Made by a program: the position numbers and the translations under genes. The notes below the pieces were generated by a model, which saw only the letters and a list, made by a program, of their open reading frames with translations, searched no databases and was not told the DNA's origin. A stretch of 64,000 nucleotides of DNA, taken from positions 1,301,141-1,365,140 of the forward strand of contig OX638324.1 in assembly GCA_951812825.1 (NCBI GenBank), in the 5' to 3' direction. Source of the DNA: an uncultured Dehalococcoidia bacterium (GTDB lineage: Bacteria > Chloroflexota > Dehalococcoidia > Lucifugimonadales > GCA-2712585). Shown piece after piece: positions 43,855 to 51,664 of this stretch; position 1 is the stretch's first letter; the number at the start of each line of letters is the position of its first letter.

Positions 43855-44829
43855 ATGTCCGACATGACTAACTCGAAACTGAAACTGGGCGTCCTTCTGC
43901 CCACCAGAGGACTGGTTATGAGGGACGAGCAGCCGGATAACGCCAACCTAGTTCTGGAGATGGCCCAGCGCGCGGAAGCGGCGGGCCTGGATTCCGTCTG
44001 GGTCGGCGACAGTCTCACCGCCAAGCCGCGCCTGGAACCCATCACCACCCTCGCCGCCATCGCGACGCTCACCCAACGCGTCCGCCTGGGCACCGCCGTG
44101 CTCCTCGGAGCGCTGCGCCATCCCGTACTGCTGGCCCAGATGGTTGGCACCCTAGACCTGCTTTCCGGGGGACGTACTGTCCTGGCCGTGGGCGCAGGCG
44201 GGGCCTTCAACGAAGCCCAGCAGCGAGAGTGGCAGATAGCAGGTGTGGACCCCCGGCAGCGAGGACGTCGGCTGGAGGAGGTTATGCAGGTGGTGAAGGC
44301 CCTCGGCACAGGACATCTGGAGTCGCACCGGGGCCGTCACTTCCAGCTGGAGGACCTGCAGATGCGCCCCGTATCCGTGCAGGAAGGCGGCGTACCCGTC
44401 CTATTCGCCTGCCACCTCCGGGCCAAAAGGGAGGCTCAGTTCAAGAGGGCCGCAAGGCTGGGCCAAGGGTTCATCTCCATCTCGGAGCCGCCCTCGGAGT
44501 TCGCGGAAGTTGGTCGCCGCGTCGCAAAATACGCCGACGAATTCGGCCGGGACGCCGCCCAAGTGCAGCGTGTCTTCTACATGACCGTCAACCTGAACGC
44601 CGACCCCTCCGAAGCCGAAAGGGAGGCCGACCAGTGGGTCCGCCTCTACTACGGCGTCAACATCTGGCGGGAGCTCTGGGGCCCCTGGGGACCGCCGGAA
44701 GGGCTGGCATCGGCCATCCGCGCCTACGAAGCGGCGGGCGCGACGACGGTTATCGTCCGGTTCGCCTCCTTCACTCCACTGGAGCAGTTCCAGACCTTCG
44801 TGGATGAGGTGCTGCCGCAGTTGGGATAG
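43855..44829 (+). CDS. LLM-class (F420-dependent type) oxidoreductase
   Basis: A 324-residue luciferase-like TIM-barrel protein: LKLGVLLPTRGLV, ERAEAAGLDSVWVGDSL-type segment, RVRLGTAVLLGALRHP, and GRTVLAVGAGGAFNEAQ. Its position directly after the F420 biosynthesis genes makes F420 the likely cofactor, though FMN-dependent relatives exist. Substrate unknown. Confidence 0.82.
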   Translation: MSDMTNSKLKLGVLLPTRGLVMRDEQPDNANLVLEMAQRAEAAGLDSVWVGDSLTAKPRLEPITTLAAIATLTQRVRLGTAVLLGALRHPVLLAQMVGTLDLLSGGRTVLAVGAGGAFNEAQQREWQIAGVDPRQRGRRLEEVMQVVKALGTGHLESHRGRHFQLEDLQMRPVSVQEGGVPVLFACHLRAKREAQFKRAARLGQGFISISEPPSEFAEVGRRVAKYADEFGRDAAQVQRVFYMTVNLNADPSEAEREADQWVRLYYGVNIWRELWGPWGPPEGLASAIRAYEAAGATTVIVRFASFTPLEQFQTFVDEVLPQLG

Positions 44830-44858
44830 GGGAGCACAGAGCAGGGCGCATCTCAGCC

Positions 44859-45404
44859 ATGTCTTCGCTGATTGGGGCAGCGCGCACTCTTGCGCTCTAC
44901 ATTACACCAGCCTTCACCCTCGCAGTCGCCCTCCTCCTTGGTCTGCTGACGGCCTGCGGAACCGCCCCTACCCTGGAATCCTGCGACGACGTGTCCCGAT
45001 CCACCACCCGCGATGGCGCGGACGCGTCCATGTCCAACACTGGCAGTCTCGTCCGTCGCGTCATTGACGGCGACACCATCGAGATGGCCGATGGCGCGAG
45101 AGTACGCTACATCGGCGTCGACACCCCTGAGCGCAACGAACCCTTCTACCGGGAAGCCACGGACCACAACCGTCGCCTGGTGGAAGGGCAGCGGGTCAAG
45201 CTGCTTAAGGATGAGTCGAACAAGGACCGCTTCGGGCGGCTCCTCCGATACGTTCTCGCAGGTGATATACTGGTCAACGCAGAACTGGTGCGCGAGGGGC
45301 TGGCCGAGGCCAAGTCCTACGAGCCCGACGTGAAGTTCGCCGCCTGCTTCGACACCCTCATGCGGGAGGCGAAAGAAAACCGGCGGGGCATGTGGGGACC
45401 TTAG
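44859..45404 (+). CDS. Staphylococcal-nuclease-like (thermonuclease) lipoprotein
   Basis: A 181-residue protein with an N-terminal signal ending in the lipobox LLTAC, then an SNase OB fold: VIDGDTIEMADGARVRYIGVDTPERN, KDRFGRLLRYV, and VREGLAEAKSY. The calcium/catalytic residues (Asp in GDT, Arg in VRYIG, Glu in TPE, Arg in FGR) are present. It probably degrades DNA or RNA outside the cell. Confidence 0.88.
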   Translation: MSSLIGAARTLALYITPAFTLAVALLLGLLTACGTAPTLESCDDVSRSTTRDGADASMSNTGSLVRRVIDGDTIEMADGARVRYIGVDTPERNEPFYREATDHNRRLVEGQRVKLLKDESNKDRFGRLLRYVLAGDILVNAELVREGLAEAKSYEPDVKFAACFDTLMREAKENRRGMWGP

Positions 45405-45464
45405 TGTTTCCAACCGGATACAAGAACTACCAGAAGCAAAGAAACGCATTTAGAGGAAGAGAAA

Positions 45465-46238
45465 TTGTTTCCCATAGACCTGTCACACAAGAAGGCGCTG
45501 GTCTTCGGCGTCGCCAACCAGAGCAGCATCGCCTGGGCCATCTGCCAGTCGCTTCACCGGGCCGGCGTCCGGCTGGGCATCGTATACCAGAACGAGCGCC
45601 TTCGCAGCCGGGCAGAGCGTCTGACCAAGGACATGGAAGGCTCCCTCCTGCTCCAGTGCGACGTTACCTCTGAGGAAGAAATCGAAGGGGTCTTTCAAAA
45701 GGCAGGGGAAGAATTCGGCAGCTTGGACTATCTGGTCCACAGCATAGCCTTCGCCCACCGCGACGACCTGGGCGGCGATTTTTCCAGTCTGAGCCGCGAT
45801 GGGTTTCGCGACGCCCTCGAAATCAGCGCCTATTCCCTCATTCCCCTGGTCCGAAACGCATCCGGGCTGATGACCGATGGCGGCAGCGTGGTGACCATGA
45901 CCTTCAACGGGTCCGAGAGGGTCTATCCCGGCTACAACGTCATGGGCATCGCCAAAGCCGCGTTGGAGAACGAGGTGCGACAGCTGGCCGCTGAATACGG
46001 CCCGCGAAACATCCGCGTCAACGCCATCTACGCTGGCCCCCTGGAAACCCTGGCAGGCCGCGGAATCACCGGCTTCCGCGACATGCGGCGCATGCACGCC
46101 GAAAGCGCGCCCCTCAAGCGCAACATCACCCACCGGGAGGTGGGAGACACCGCCCTCTACCTGTGCAGCAATCTCTCCAGCGGCGTGACCGGCGCCGTCA
46201 TCCCCGTGGACGCCGGCTACCACATAATGGCTGTCTAG
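45465..46238 (+). CDS. fabI: Enoyl-ACP reductase (NADH), FabI type
   Basis: A 257-residue SDR protein with the FabI deviations: N-terminal ALVFGVANQSSIAWAICQSL, CDVTSEEEIEGVF, LVHSIAFA, and the catalytic YNVMGIAKAAL (Tyr-x6-Lys). It reduces trans-2-enoyl-ACP, the last step of each fatty-acid elongation cycle. Start TTG; fabD and acpP are 31 kb away. Confidence 0.92.
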   Translation: MFPIDLSHKKALVFGVANQSSIAWAICQSLHRAGVRLGIVYQNERLRSRAERLTKDMEGSLLLQCDVTSEEEIEGVFQKAGEEFGSLDYLVHSIAFAHRDDLGGDFSSLSRDGFRDALEISAYSLIPLVRNASGLMTDGGSVVTMTFNGSERVYPGYNVMGIAKAALENEVRQLAAEYGPRNIRVNAIYAGPLETLAGRGITGFRDMRRMHAESAPLKRNITHREVGDTALYLCSNLSSGVTGAVIPVDAGYHIMAV

Positions 46239-46329
46239 CCGGCGCGCTCTCAGTAGAATTACGCCCAACCTTTAGGGGCCGTTCGAGAGCGGCCCGCCCC
46301 GAGACCCACGCCCATTTCCAGTCTCCTTC

Positions 46330-46362
46330 GCGTCATTCTGAGGAAGCCCTGCGACAAAGAAT
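46330..46362. repeat. Dispersed repeat, family C (inverted)
   Basis: CGTCATTCTGAGGAAGCCC followed by GCGACAAAGAATCTCC: the reverse-strand form of the element at 10947 and 21140. Confidence 0.6.
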
Positions 46363-46411
46363 CTCCAACCCCATTGTTGTATCATAGACCCACCAAATCC
46401 GGGAGGATGCA

Positions 46412-46759
46412 ATGAGCGACCACGGTTGCATTTTCTGCGCCATGTCCAGGGGCGACATGGAGGTGGACTTCCTATACCTCGACCAGCAGCTAATGGTGAT
46501 TCGGGACATCAATCCCCGGGCACCGACCCACCTGCTGATAATCCCGCGACGGCACGTGAAGGGTCTGACCTACGCCGCCGGTCGCACCTCCGCCACCCTT
46601 GGCCAGATGTTTGTCATCGCCGAGGAGATGGCCCGCCGGGAGGGCGTCACCGTCAGCGGCTACCGGCTCATACTCAACCAGGGCCCGGACTCCGGCCAGG
46701 AGCTGGAACACGTGCACATGCACCTGCTCGCCGGCAGGGACATGTCCGGGTCGATATAG
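46412..46759 (+). CDS. HIT-family nucleotide hydrolase/transferase
   Basis: A 115-residue histidine-triad protein: CIFCAMSRG at the N-terminus, INPRAPTHLLIIPRRHVKG, and the catalytic triad EHVHMHLLAG. It would hydrolyse purine nucleoside phosphoramidates or related nucleotides. A strong GGGAGGATG ribosome site precedes the ATG. Confidence 0.92.
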   Translation: MSDHGCIFCAMSRGDMEVDFLYLDQQLMVIRDINPRAPTHLLIIPRRHVKGLTYAAGRTSATLGQMFVIAEEMARREGVTVSGYRLILNQGPDSGQELEHVHMHLLAGRDMSGSI

Positions 46760-46838
46760 ATGGGTTGCAGTTGAAGCGGGCAACTTGGCTCATGAGTACA
46801 AGCGCAGACGGCATTCGGGTTTGCACAGGGAAAGAAAA

Positions 46839-47429
46839 ATGAGCAGCGGAATTCATCAGATCGTTGAGGACTGGGTGGGGACCCTCCCACGGGGTCTGTC
46901 CAGCCACATCGGACGGGTGGAGACCCTCGCGTCGGAGTTCGCCCAGGCCCACAAGCTGGAGGCGGAGCGGGTGCGCCTCTGCGCCCAGGCCCACGACCTC
47001 TGTCGGTGGATGCGCGGCGAGGAGCTGCTGACCAAGGCCCACGAATTCGGCATCCCCGTGCACCAGGTCGAGGAACACAACCCCATCCTGCTGCACGGGC
47101 AGGTGGCGGCGGAGATGCTGCGTCACAAGGGCCTCGACGACCAGGTGGTGTACGACGGCGTCTACCACCACAGCACCGCCTATCCGGGGCTGCATCCCAT
47201 AGCCAAAGCCGTGTTCCTCGCCGACAAGCTGGAACCCAACAAGTCAGGCCGCTACGCCTATTCCTCCGAAGCGTTGAAGGCCCGCGCCATGAAGAACCTC
47301 GACGAAGCACTGCTGGAATTCCTAAGCCGCGAGATCGCCGCGTACCTGGCCCACGGCCAGATGGTCCACCCCTCAGCCCTCGAAGCCCGCAACGAACTCC
47401 TCGCCCAGGGCCTGACCTTCACCCTCTAG
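46839..47429 (+). CDS. yqeK: YqeK-type HD-domain hydrolase
   Basis: A 196-residue HD-domain protein: SSHIGRVETLASEFAQAHKL, CAQAHDLCRWM (HD pair), HGQVAAEMLRHKGL, and FLADKLEPNKSGR. This matches symmetrical Ap4A hydrolases of the YqeK family. The ATG at 46839 follows AGGGAAAG. Confidence 0.85.
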   Translation: MSSGIHQIVEDWVGTLPRGLSSHIGRVETLASEFAQAHKLEAERVRLCAQAHDLCRWMRGEELLTKAHEFGIPVHQVEEHNPILLHGQVAAEMLRHKGLDDQVVYDGVYHHSTAYPGLHPIAKAVFLADKLEPNKSGRYAYSSEALKARAMKNLDEALLEFLSREIAAYLAHGQMVHPSALEARNELLAQGLTFTL

Positions 47430-47458
47430 CAAGCCCTCTCCCGACTCCCCCCTCCCAT

Positions 47459-47485
47459 CATTCCGGTGAAAGCCGGAATCCAGAA
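47459..47485. repeat. Dispersed repeat, family B
   Basis: CATTCCGGTGAAAGCCGGAATCCAG, the same family as 6722-6752. It marks the left border of the phage-like stretch. The rest of the 270-base gap before 47626 holds no gene that I can support. Confidence 0.65.
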
Positions 47486-47625
47486 GCCCACGCCATACGC
47501 ACCAGCGGCCCGCAATTGTATCAAATATCTTGAACGGCAATACCATTTCCACATTGCGTCGCGTCCCATCTTTTTGTCCCTTAGAAACTGCAAGGCCGCC
47601 CTGAAACATTAGTGACTCCCCATCC

Positions 47626-47661
47626 TTGACTCCAAGGTACACTTGTTCTATACTGAGAACA
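47626..47661 (+). promoter_or_regulatory. Promoter with inverted-repeat operator for the terminase operon
   Basis: TTGACT at 47626-47631 and TATACT at 47649-47654 with a 17-base spacer. The inverted repeat TGTTCT-ATACTG-AGAACA (47644-47661) covers the -10, a good place for a repressor. It would drive the genes from 47697 to the large terminase. Confidence 0.65.
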
Positions 47662-47696
47662 TCTTAGCTAACAGGTGACGGCAATGGAGGAATTCC

Positions 47697-48014
47697 TTGA
47701 ACTTCGGATGGGAGATGGCCCTGGTCCTTCAGAGCTGCGTTACCGCCCTCGCCAGCGGGTTCAACGCTCTGCAGTTCCTCGCCTACTCCACCCACGGAAG
47801 GCGACATCGCCGTTGGGCCCTCTACGCCCTCCTCACGGTCAGTCTCGCCTTCCTCGTGCAGAGCCTCTACCTCGGCCTCCTGCCCTGGCTGGCGGGCCTG
47901 GAAGCAGATGTTTTGACTTCCCCCAGCCTGCGGTTCACGGTCGGGGCGCTGCCCATGGCCGCGTCCGTCCTGGTGCTGAGCTTAATTCTGCGCCGATGGA
48001 AAAGAAGGAGGTGA
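47697..48014 (+). CDS. Small membrane protein, holin-like position
   Basis: A 105-residue protein with three predicted membrane segments (residues about 5-27, 40-62 and 80-98) and a basic end RRWKRRR. No family is recognised. It starts with TTG, six bases after GGAGG, and opens the terminase operon, where a holin-like role is possible but unproven. Confidence 0.6.
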   Translation: MNFGWEMALVLQSCVTALASGFNALQFLAYSTHGRRHRRWALYALLTVSLAFLVQSLYLGLLPWLAGLEADVLTSPSLRFTVGALPMAASVLVLSLILRRWKRRR

Positions 48015-48018
48015 TTCG

Positions 48019-48165
48019 ATGACCCTGGACCGGATAGTTGCCGAAGAAGAGTGGGAATTGATGTCTCTCTGTCTTCTGCTGGGCATGCTCAGGTCCTCCC
48101 TGGCCATGCCCCAGGACGCCTTGACGGAACTTCTGGAAGTCCTCGAGGGCGATCTGGATGAGTAG
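48019..48165 (+). CDS. Small acidic protein of the terminase operon
   Basis: A 48-residue protein starting at an ATG with a near-perfect AAGGAGGTG ribosome site, five bases after the previous stop. It is acidic and probably two helices (IVAEEEWELMSLCLLLGML, DALTELLEVLEGDL). It overlaps the next start by eight bases. No homologue is recognised. Confidence 0.55.
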   Translation: MTLDRIVAEEEWELMSLCLLLGMLRSSLAMPQDALTELLEVLEGDLDE

Positions 48166-48478
48166 CAAGACCGCCCAAATGACCGCCAATGACTTCTACG
48201 CCGACGTGCTTTCAGAGGCCGAACGCGCCCGCTTGGAGGCGGCCAGGGAGATGGAGGGCATAGACGAAGAGGTAGCCATCCTGCGAATCAAACTGCGAGA
48301 CCAGATGATGCAGAACCCCCAGAATATGGGGATCCTTTTCAAAGGAATAAACATGCTGACTAAGGCCGTTGCCACCCAATACAAGCTCTCCCCCAAGTCG
48401 AAGGACGACCTGAACGACAGCATCATCGGAGTCATCAACGGCATCGGACGGGAGCTGTGGCCGGAGGGCGGGCCGTGA
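48158..48478 (+). CDS. Conserved-looking helical protein, terminase operon
   Basis: A 106-residue helical protein (DVLSEAERARLEAAREMEGIDEEVAILRIKLRD; DLNDSIIGVINGIGREL). Its place just before the large terminase and its size suit a small terminase subunit or DNA-packaging helper, but no helix-turn-helix is evident, so the role is open. It overlaps the next gene by four bases (GTGA). Confidence 0.5.
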   Translation: MSSKTAQMTANDFYADVLSEAERARLEAAREMEGIDEEVAILRIKLRDQMMQNPQNMGILFKGINMLTKAVATQYKLSPKSKDDLNDSIIGVINGIGRELWPEGGP

Positions 48479-48696
48479 GCCGCAAGAGCATCGGTAAGGC
48501 CCTGCGCAAATTATCGGCAAGAATGCGCCGCCGTCCGCCGTCGGAACTTCGGCAGCTCACCCCGGAGGCCCTCCTCAGCCTTCGCGTGGAGCTTCTGGAG
48601 AAGCAACTGGAGGAAGTGAAAGGGCGGGTCAACGCCCTGATGCTGATTATTCTGGCCGCCGTCATTACCGACCTGGTAATGCGCGCGGTGACATAG
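48475..48696 (+). CDS. Small coiled-coil protein with C-terminal membrane anchor (XhlA-like layout)
   Basis: A 73-residue protein: a basic N-terminus, a coiled coil (LLSLRVELLEKQLEEVKGRVNAL) and a C-terminal membrane helix (MLIILAAVITDLVM). This layout resembles XhlA-type proteins that act with phage holins. The GTG start overlaps the previous stop. Confidence 0.5.
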   Translation: MSRKSIGKALRKLSARMRRRPPSELRQLTPEALLSLRVELLEKQLEEVKGRVNALMLIILAAVITDLVMRAVT

Positions 48697-48708
48697 AAGA
48701 AGGGTGCC

Positions 48709-50103
48709 ATGGACAAAACACATCCCATGCGGAAATACCAGCTGGACATAGGCCGCGCCATCACGGAAAGCGTGCACCGAGGCAAGGGCCTCACCTTCAC
48801 CGTAGAGATAGCCCGCCAGGGTGGAAAGAACGAGCTTTCCGCCCTGCTGGCCACCTTTTTCCTCACCATGAACAGGTATAGCGGCGGCAACATGATCAAG
48901 GCCGCGCCCACCTTCCTGCCCCAGTGCCTCATCAGCATGGACCGCCTCAAGCAGTGGCTCAACAACGTCGGCTACGGCGGCCACTGGCGCACCGAGTCGG
49001 GGAACACCGTGGTTTTTGGCAAGGCCAGGCAGATCTTCCTCAGCGCCGAGCCCCACTCAAACGTGGTGGGCAACACGGCCCACATCCTGCTGGAGATGGA
49101 CGAGGCCCAGGACATCGAACCCGACAAATACCACAAGGAGTTCCGGCCCATGGGCGCTTCCACCAACGTCACAACCGTCCTCTACGGCACCCCCTGGGAC
49201 GGCCATTCGCTGCTGGAAGAAGTGGCGGCATCCAACCTGGAACTGGAGCGGAAAGACGGCATAAAACGCCACTTCTCCGTGCCCTGGGAGCAGGTTGCCG
49301 CCCACAGCCCGCCCTACCGCAGCTACGTGGAGTCGGAGCGGGAGCGCATGGGCGAAAACCACCCCCTCTTCCGCACCCAGTACCTGCTCCTCCCCGTTTC
49401 CGGTCGCGGCGGTCTCTTCGCCGCCGGCGACACTGCCCAACTGCAGGGCCGCCACCCGCGCCTTCGCAGACCATCGAGGAACGGCGTCTACGTGGCCGGA
49501 TTGGACGTGGGCGGCGGCGCCGACGGTCTTTCGACATTGGGTCGAAGCCCCGACTCCACCGTGCTTACCATCGGCGAGCTCGACTTCTCAGCCGCCGATA
49601 CCCTCAATCGAAACCCCGCCGTCCGCCTGGTGGAGCACTACGAGTGGCAGGGAATCCCCCACCACTCCCTCTACCCCCGGCTGGTGGACCTGCTCAAAAA
49701 CCTTTGGCGCTGCCGGCGGGTGGCCGTCGACGCCACAGGCATGGGCGAAGGGGTTGCCAGCGTGTTGACGAAGGCCCTCGGGGCCAGCGCCGTAACCCCA
49801 CTGCGATTCAGCGCCCAGAGCAAGTCGCGGCTCGGCTACGACCTGATGTCGGCCGTGAATTCCGGCCGGCTGAAGATGTACGCCCGGGACGGCTCGGAGG
49901 AGTGGGCCGAGTTCTGGCGGCAGGTGACCTCAGCGCGGGTCCAGTACCGGATGGACAAGACAATGAACTTCTACGTGGAAGAATCCCACGGCCACGACGA
50001 CTACCTGAACAGCCTGGCCCTCCTCGTGGAAGCCGGCAAGTACCTGCCCAGAGTCGCCAAGGGCCGCCCCCGTGCGCGGGAACGCCAGCAGGCAATGGTT
50101 TGA
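48709..50103 (+). CDS. terL: Phage-type large terminase (DNA packaging motor)
   Basis: A 464-residue terminase. The ATPase half has the R-x-x-G-K Walker A variant (R36 to K40 in ARQGGKNE) and Walker B HILLEMDEA with D131/E132. The nuclease half has the RNase H-like acids D266 (AGLDVGGGAD), D341 (VAVDATGMGEG) and D430/D431 (HGHDDYLNS). Both activities therefore look intact: ATP-driven DNA packaging into a capsid and cutting of the DNA. It is the last phage-like gene of this island; the next gene is cellular. Confidence 0.87.
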   Translation: MDKTHPMRKYQLDIGRAITESVHRGKGLTFTVEIARQGGKNELSALLATFFLTMNRYSGGNMIKAAPTFLPQCLISMDRLKQWLNNVGYGGHWRTESGNTVVFGKARQIFLSAEPHSNVVGNTAHILLEMDEAQDIEPDKYHKEFRPMGASTNVTTVLYGTPWDGHSLLEEVAASNLELERKDGIKRHFSVPWEQVAAHSPPYRSYVESERERMGENHPLFRTQYLLLPVSGRGGLFAAGDTAQLQGRHPRLRRPSRNGVYVAGLDVGGGADGLSTLGRSPDSTVLTIGELDFSAADTLNRNPAVRLVEHYEWQGIPHHSLYPRLVDLLKNLWRCRRVAVDATGMGEGVASVLTKALGASAVTPLRFSAQSKSRLGYDLMSAVNSGRLKMYARDGSEEWAEFWRQVTSARVQYRMDKTMNFYVEESHGHDDYLNSLALLVEAGKYLPRVAKGRPRARERQQAMV

Positions 50104-50114
50104 GACTACCGGAC

Positions 50115-50630
50115 ATGGTGACAAAGCGAACCCGTACTCTCGCCCCAGCCTGGCTGACGTGCCTCAGCATCCTTCTGCTCTCCCTCGCATGCACCGACGC
50201 GAACGAGGGATCGCCGTCACCCACCCTGAACCGGGACATAGAGGCTGCCGCAACCATCGCCTCCTGCACGTTCTACCTGGAAGTCGCGGACACCCCCCAG
50301 AAACGGGCGCGGGGCTTAATGGAAAGGGAGTCTCTGGGCAAGGACCGCGGCATGCTCTTCGTCTTCCAGAGTGAGCAAGTGTTGAGCTTCTGGATGAGAA
50401 ATACCTTCATCCCCCTCGACATTCTCTTCATCGACGAGAACCTTGCCGTGGTCGACGTCCAGACCATGCAGCCTGAGCGCGAGGCTGCGGGCGGCGCGCT
50501 GCCCATCCACACCTCCGCCTCGCCCGCCCTCTACGCCATCGAAATCAACGAAGCCATGGCCGCCCAATGCGGCATCGAACCCGGCGCGTCTGTCGTCCTG
50601 CGCGAAATCGCCCCTGAAGCCGGGCAGTAG
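50115..50630 (+). CDS. DUF192 lipoprotein
   Basis: A 171-residue exported protein: signal peptide with lipobox LLSLAC, then the DUF192 domain (VADTPQKRARGLMERESLGKDRGMLFVFQSE, FWMRNTFIPLDILFID). Function of the family is not established. It follows the terminase by 11 bases on the same strand. Confidence 0.82.
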   Translation: MVTKRTRTLAPAWLTCLSILLLSLACTDANEGSPSPTLNRDIEAAATIASCTFYLEVADTPQKRARGLMERESLGKDRGMLFVFQSEQVLSFWMRNTFIPLDILFIDENLAVVDVQTMQPEREAAGGALPIHTSASPALYAIEINEAMAAQCGIEPGASVVLREIAPEAGQ

Positions 50631-50633
50631 CCC

Positions 50634-51620
50634 CTACCCGTGCAGCTCTATCACGTCCCCGTCCGCGAGGACGTAGTCCCGACCCACCCGCTGACCGTCG
50701 AACTTGGCCGAACCCCACAGCAGCGCGTACTTCAGCTTCTCCCGCCACTCCTTGTGCAGCCTCTGGGCCGCGTCGGAGGCGGTGCTCCCCCTGGCGATTA
50801 CGATGGGCTTATCGAAGTCTGGATCTCCGCTGGGACTTTTGGTGTACACCCTCACCTTGTTCAGGTGCCTGAACACCTCGCGGCCCACTTCCTCCAGCCC
50901 CGTCCCGTCCAGGCAAGATAGCTTGATGAGGGTGAATTTGTCGCCGCAGGCCCGATCCAGCCTCTCGAACTTCCCGTCGGCGTCCTCCGCATCCGCCTTG
51001 TTGGCCAGGATGATGGACAGCTTCTGAATCCTTGCGCCCTCCGGGTCGATGGCCTCCCCCGCCTCCAGCAGCGAATATCCCCACTGGTGGAGCAACGCGT
51101 TTATCTGCTCCATCTCCTCCCGGGGGTCGCCTTCCAGGTCCACCGTCACCAGCAGCAGGTCCGTGTTGCGCAGCAGCCCGAACAGCCGCGTCTGCACGTC
51201 CAGCGAATTCAGGGCCGGGGTGTCCACCAGCTGGAACTTGATATTCTCGAAAGGAAGCATCCCCACCATCGGGATCTGCGTCGTGAAGGGGTAGTCGCCC
51301 ACCTTGGCCGGCGCGCGGGTGAGGGCGTTCAGAATCTCCGACTTCCCCACGTTGGGCAGGCCCACAATCAGCACCTGCCCCGCCCCCTCCTTGCGAATGC
51401 TGAATGGCTGTGGCCCCCCGCTGGTGCTCTTGGGCTTCTCCAGCTCCTCCATGTGCCGCGACATCCGGGCGCGCAGGTCCGCCCGCAGATGGTCCGTGCC
51501 CTTGTGCTTGGGGATGACCGCCATCATCTCCTGCAGCGCCGCCACCTTCGCCGGCAGCGTCCTCGCCTGACGGTATCGCTGCTCCGCTTCCTTGTACTGG
51601 GGGGTTAGATTGGCTGGCAT
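50634..51620 (-). CDS. DRG/Obg-like GTPase with TGS domain
   Basis: A 328-residue GTPase: a helical N-terminus of about 75 residues, G1 GLPNVGKSE, G2 YPFTTQIP, G3 region LVDTPALNS, G4 NKAD, and a C-terminal TGS domain (KYALLWGSAKFDGQRVGRDYVLADGDVIELHG). The layout is that of archaeal/eukaryotic DRG proteins, thought to act on translation. In G3 the usual glycine of DxPG is alanine, which may lower hydrolysis. Confidence 0.82.
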   Translation of the reverse strand: MPANLTPQYKEAEQRYRQARTLPAKVAALQEMMAVIPKHKGTDHLRADLRARMSRHMEELEKPKSTSGGPQPFSIRKEGAGQVLIVGLPNVGKSEILNALTRAPAKVGDYPFTTQIPMVGMLPFENIKFQLVDTPALNSLDVQTRLFGLLRNTDLLLVTVDLEGDPREEMEQINALLHQWGYSLLEAGEAIDPEGARIQKLSIILANKADAEDADGKFERLDRACGDKFTLIKLSCLDGTGLEEVGREVFRHLNKVRVYTKSPSGDPDFDKPIVIARGSTASDAAQRLHKEWREKLKYALLWGSAKFDGQRVGRDYVLADGDVIELHG

Positions 51621-51664
51621 CTTCCGGTTATGGTTCTCCCGTGATCTCCCTTGGCCCGGGGGCG

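Noticed and set aside
48158-48478. Call as small terminase subunit
   Set aside because: Position fits, but no DNA-binding motif or family signature was recognised, so only a neutral description was given.
48924-50114. Frame running from inside the terminase into the DUF192 gene
   Set aside because: It is an Arg/Pro-rich shadow of the terminase; the DUF192 protein starts at ATG 50115 with a signal peptide.
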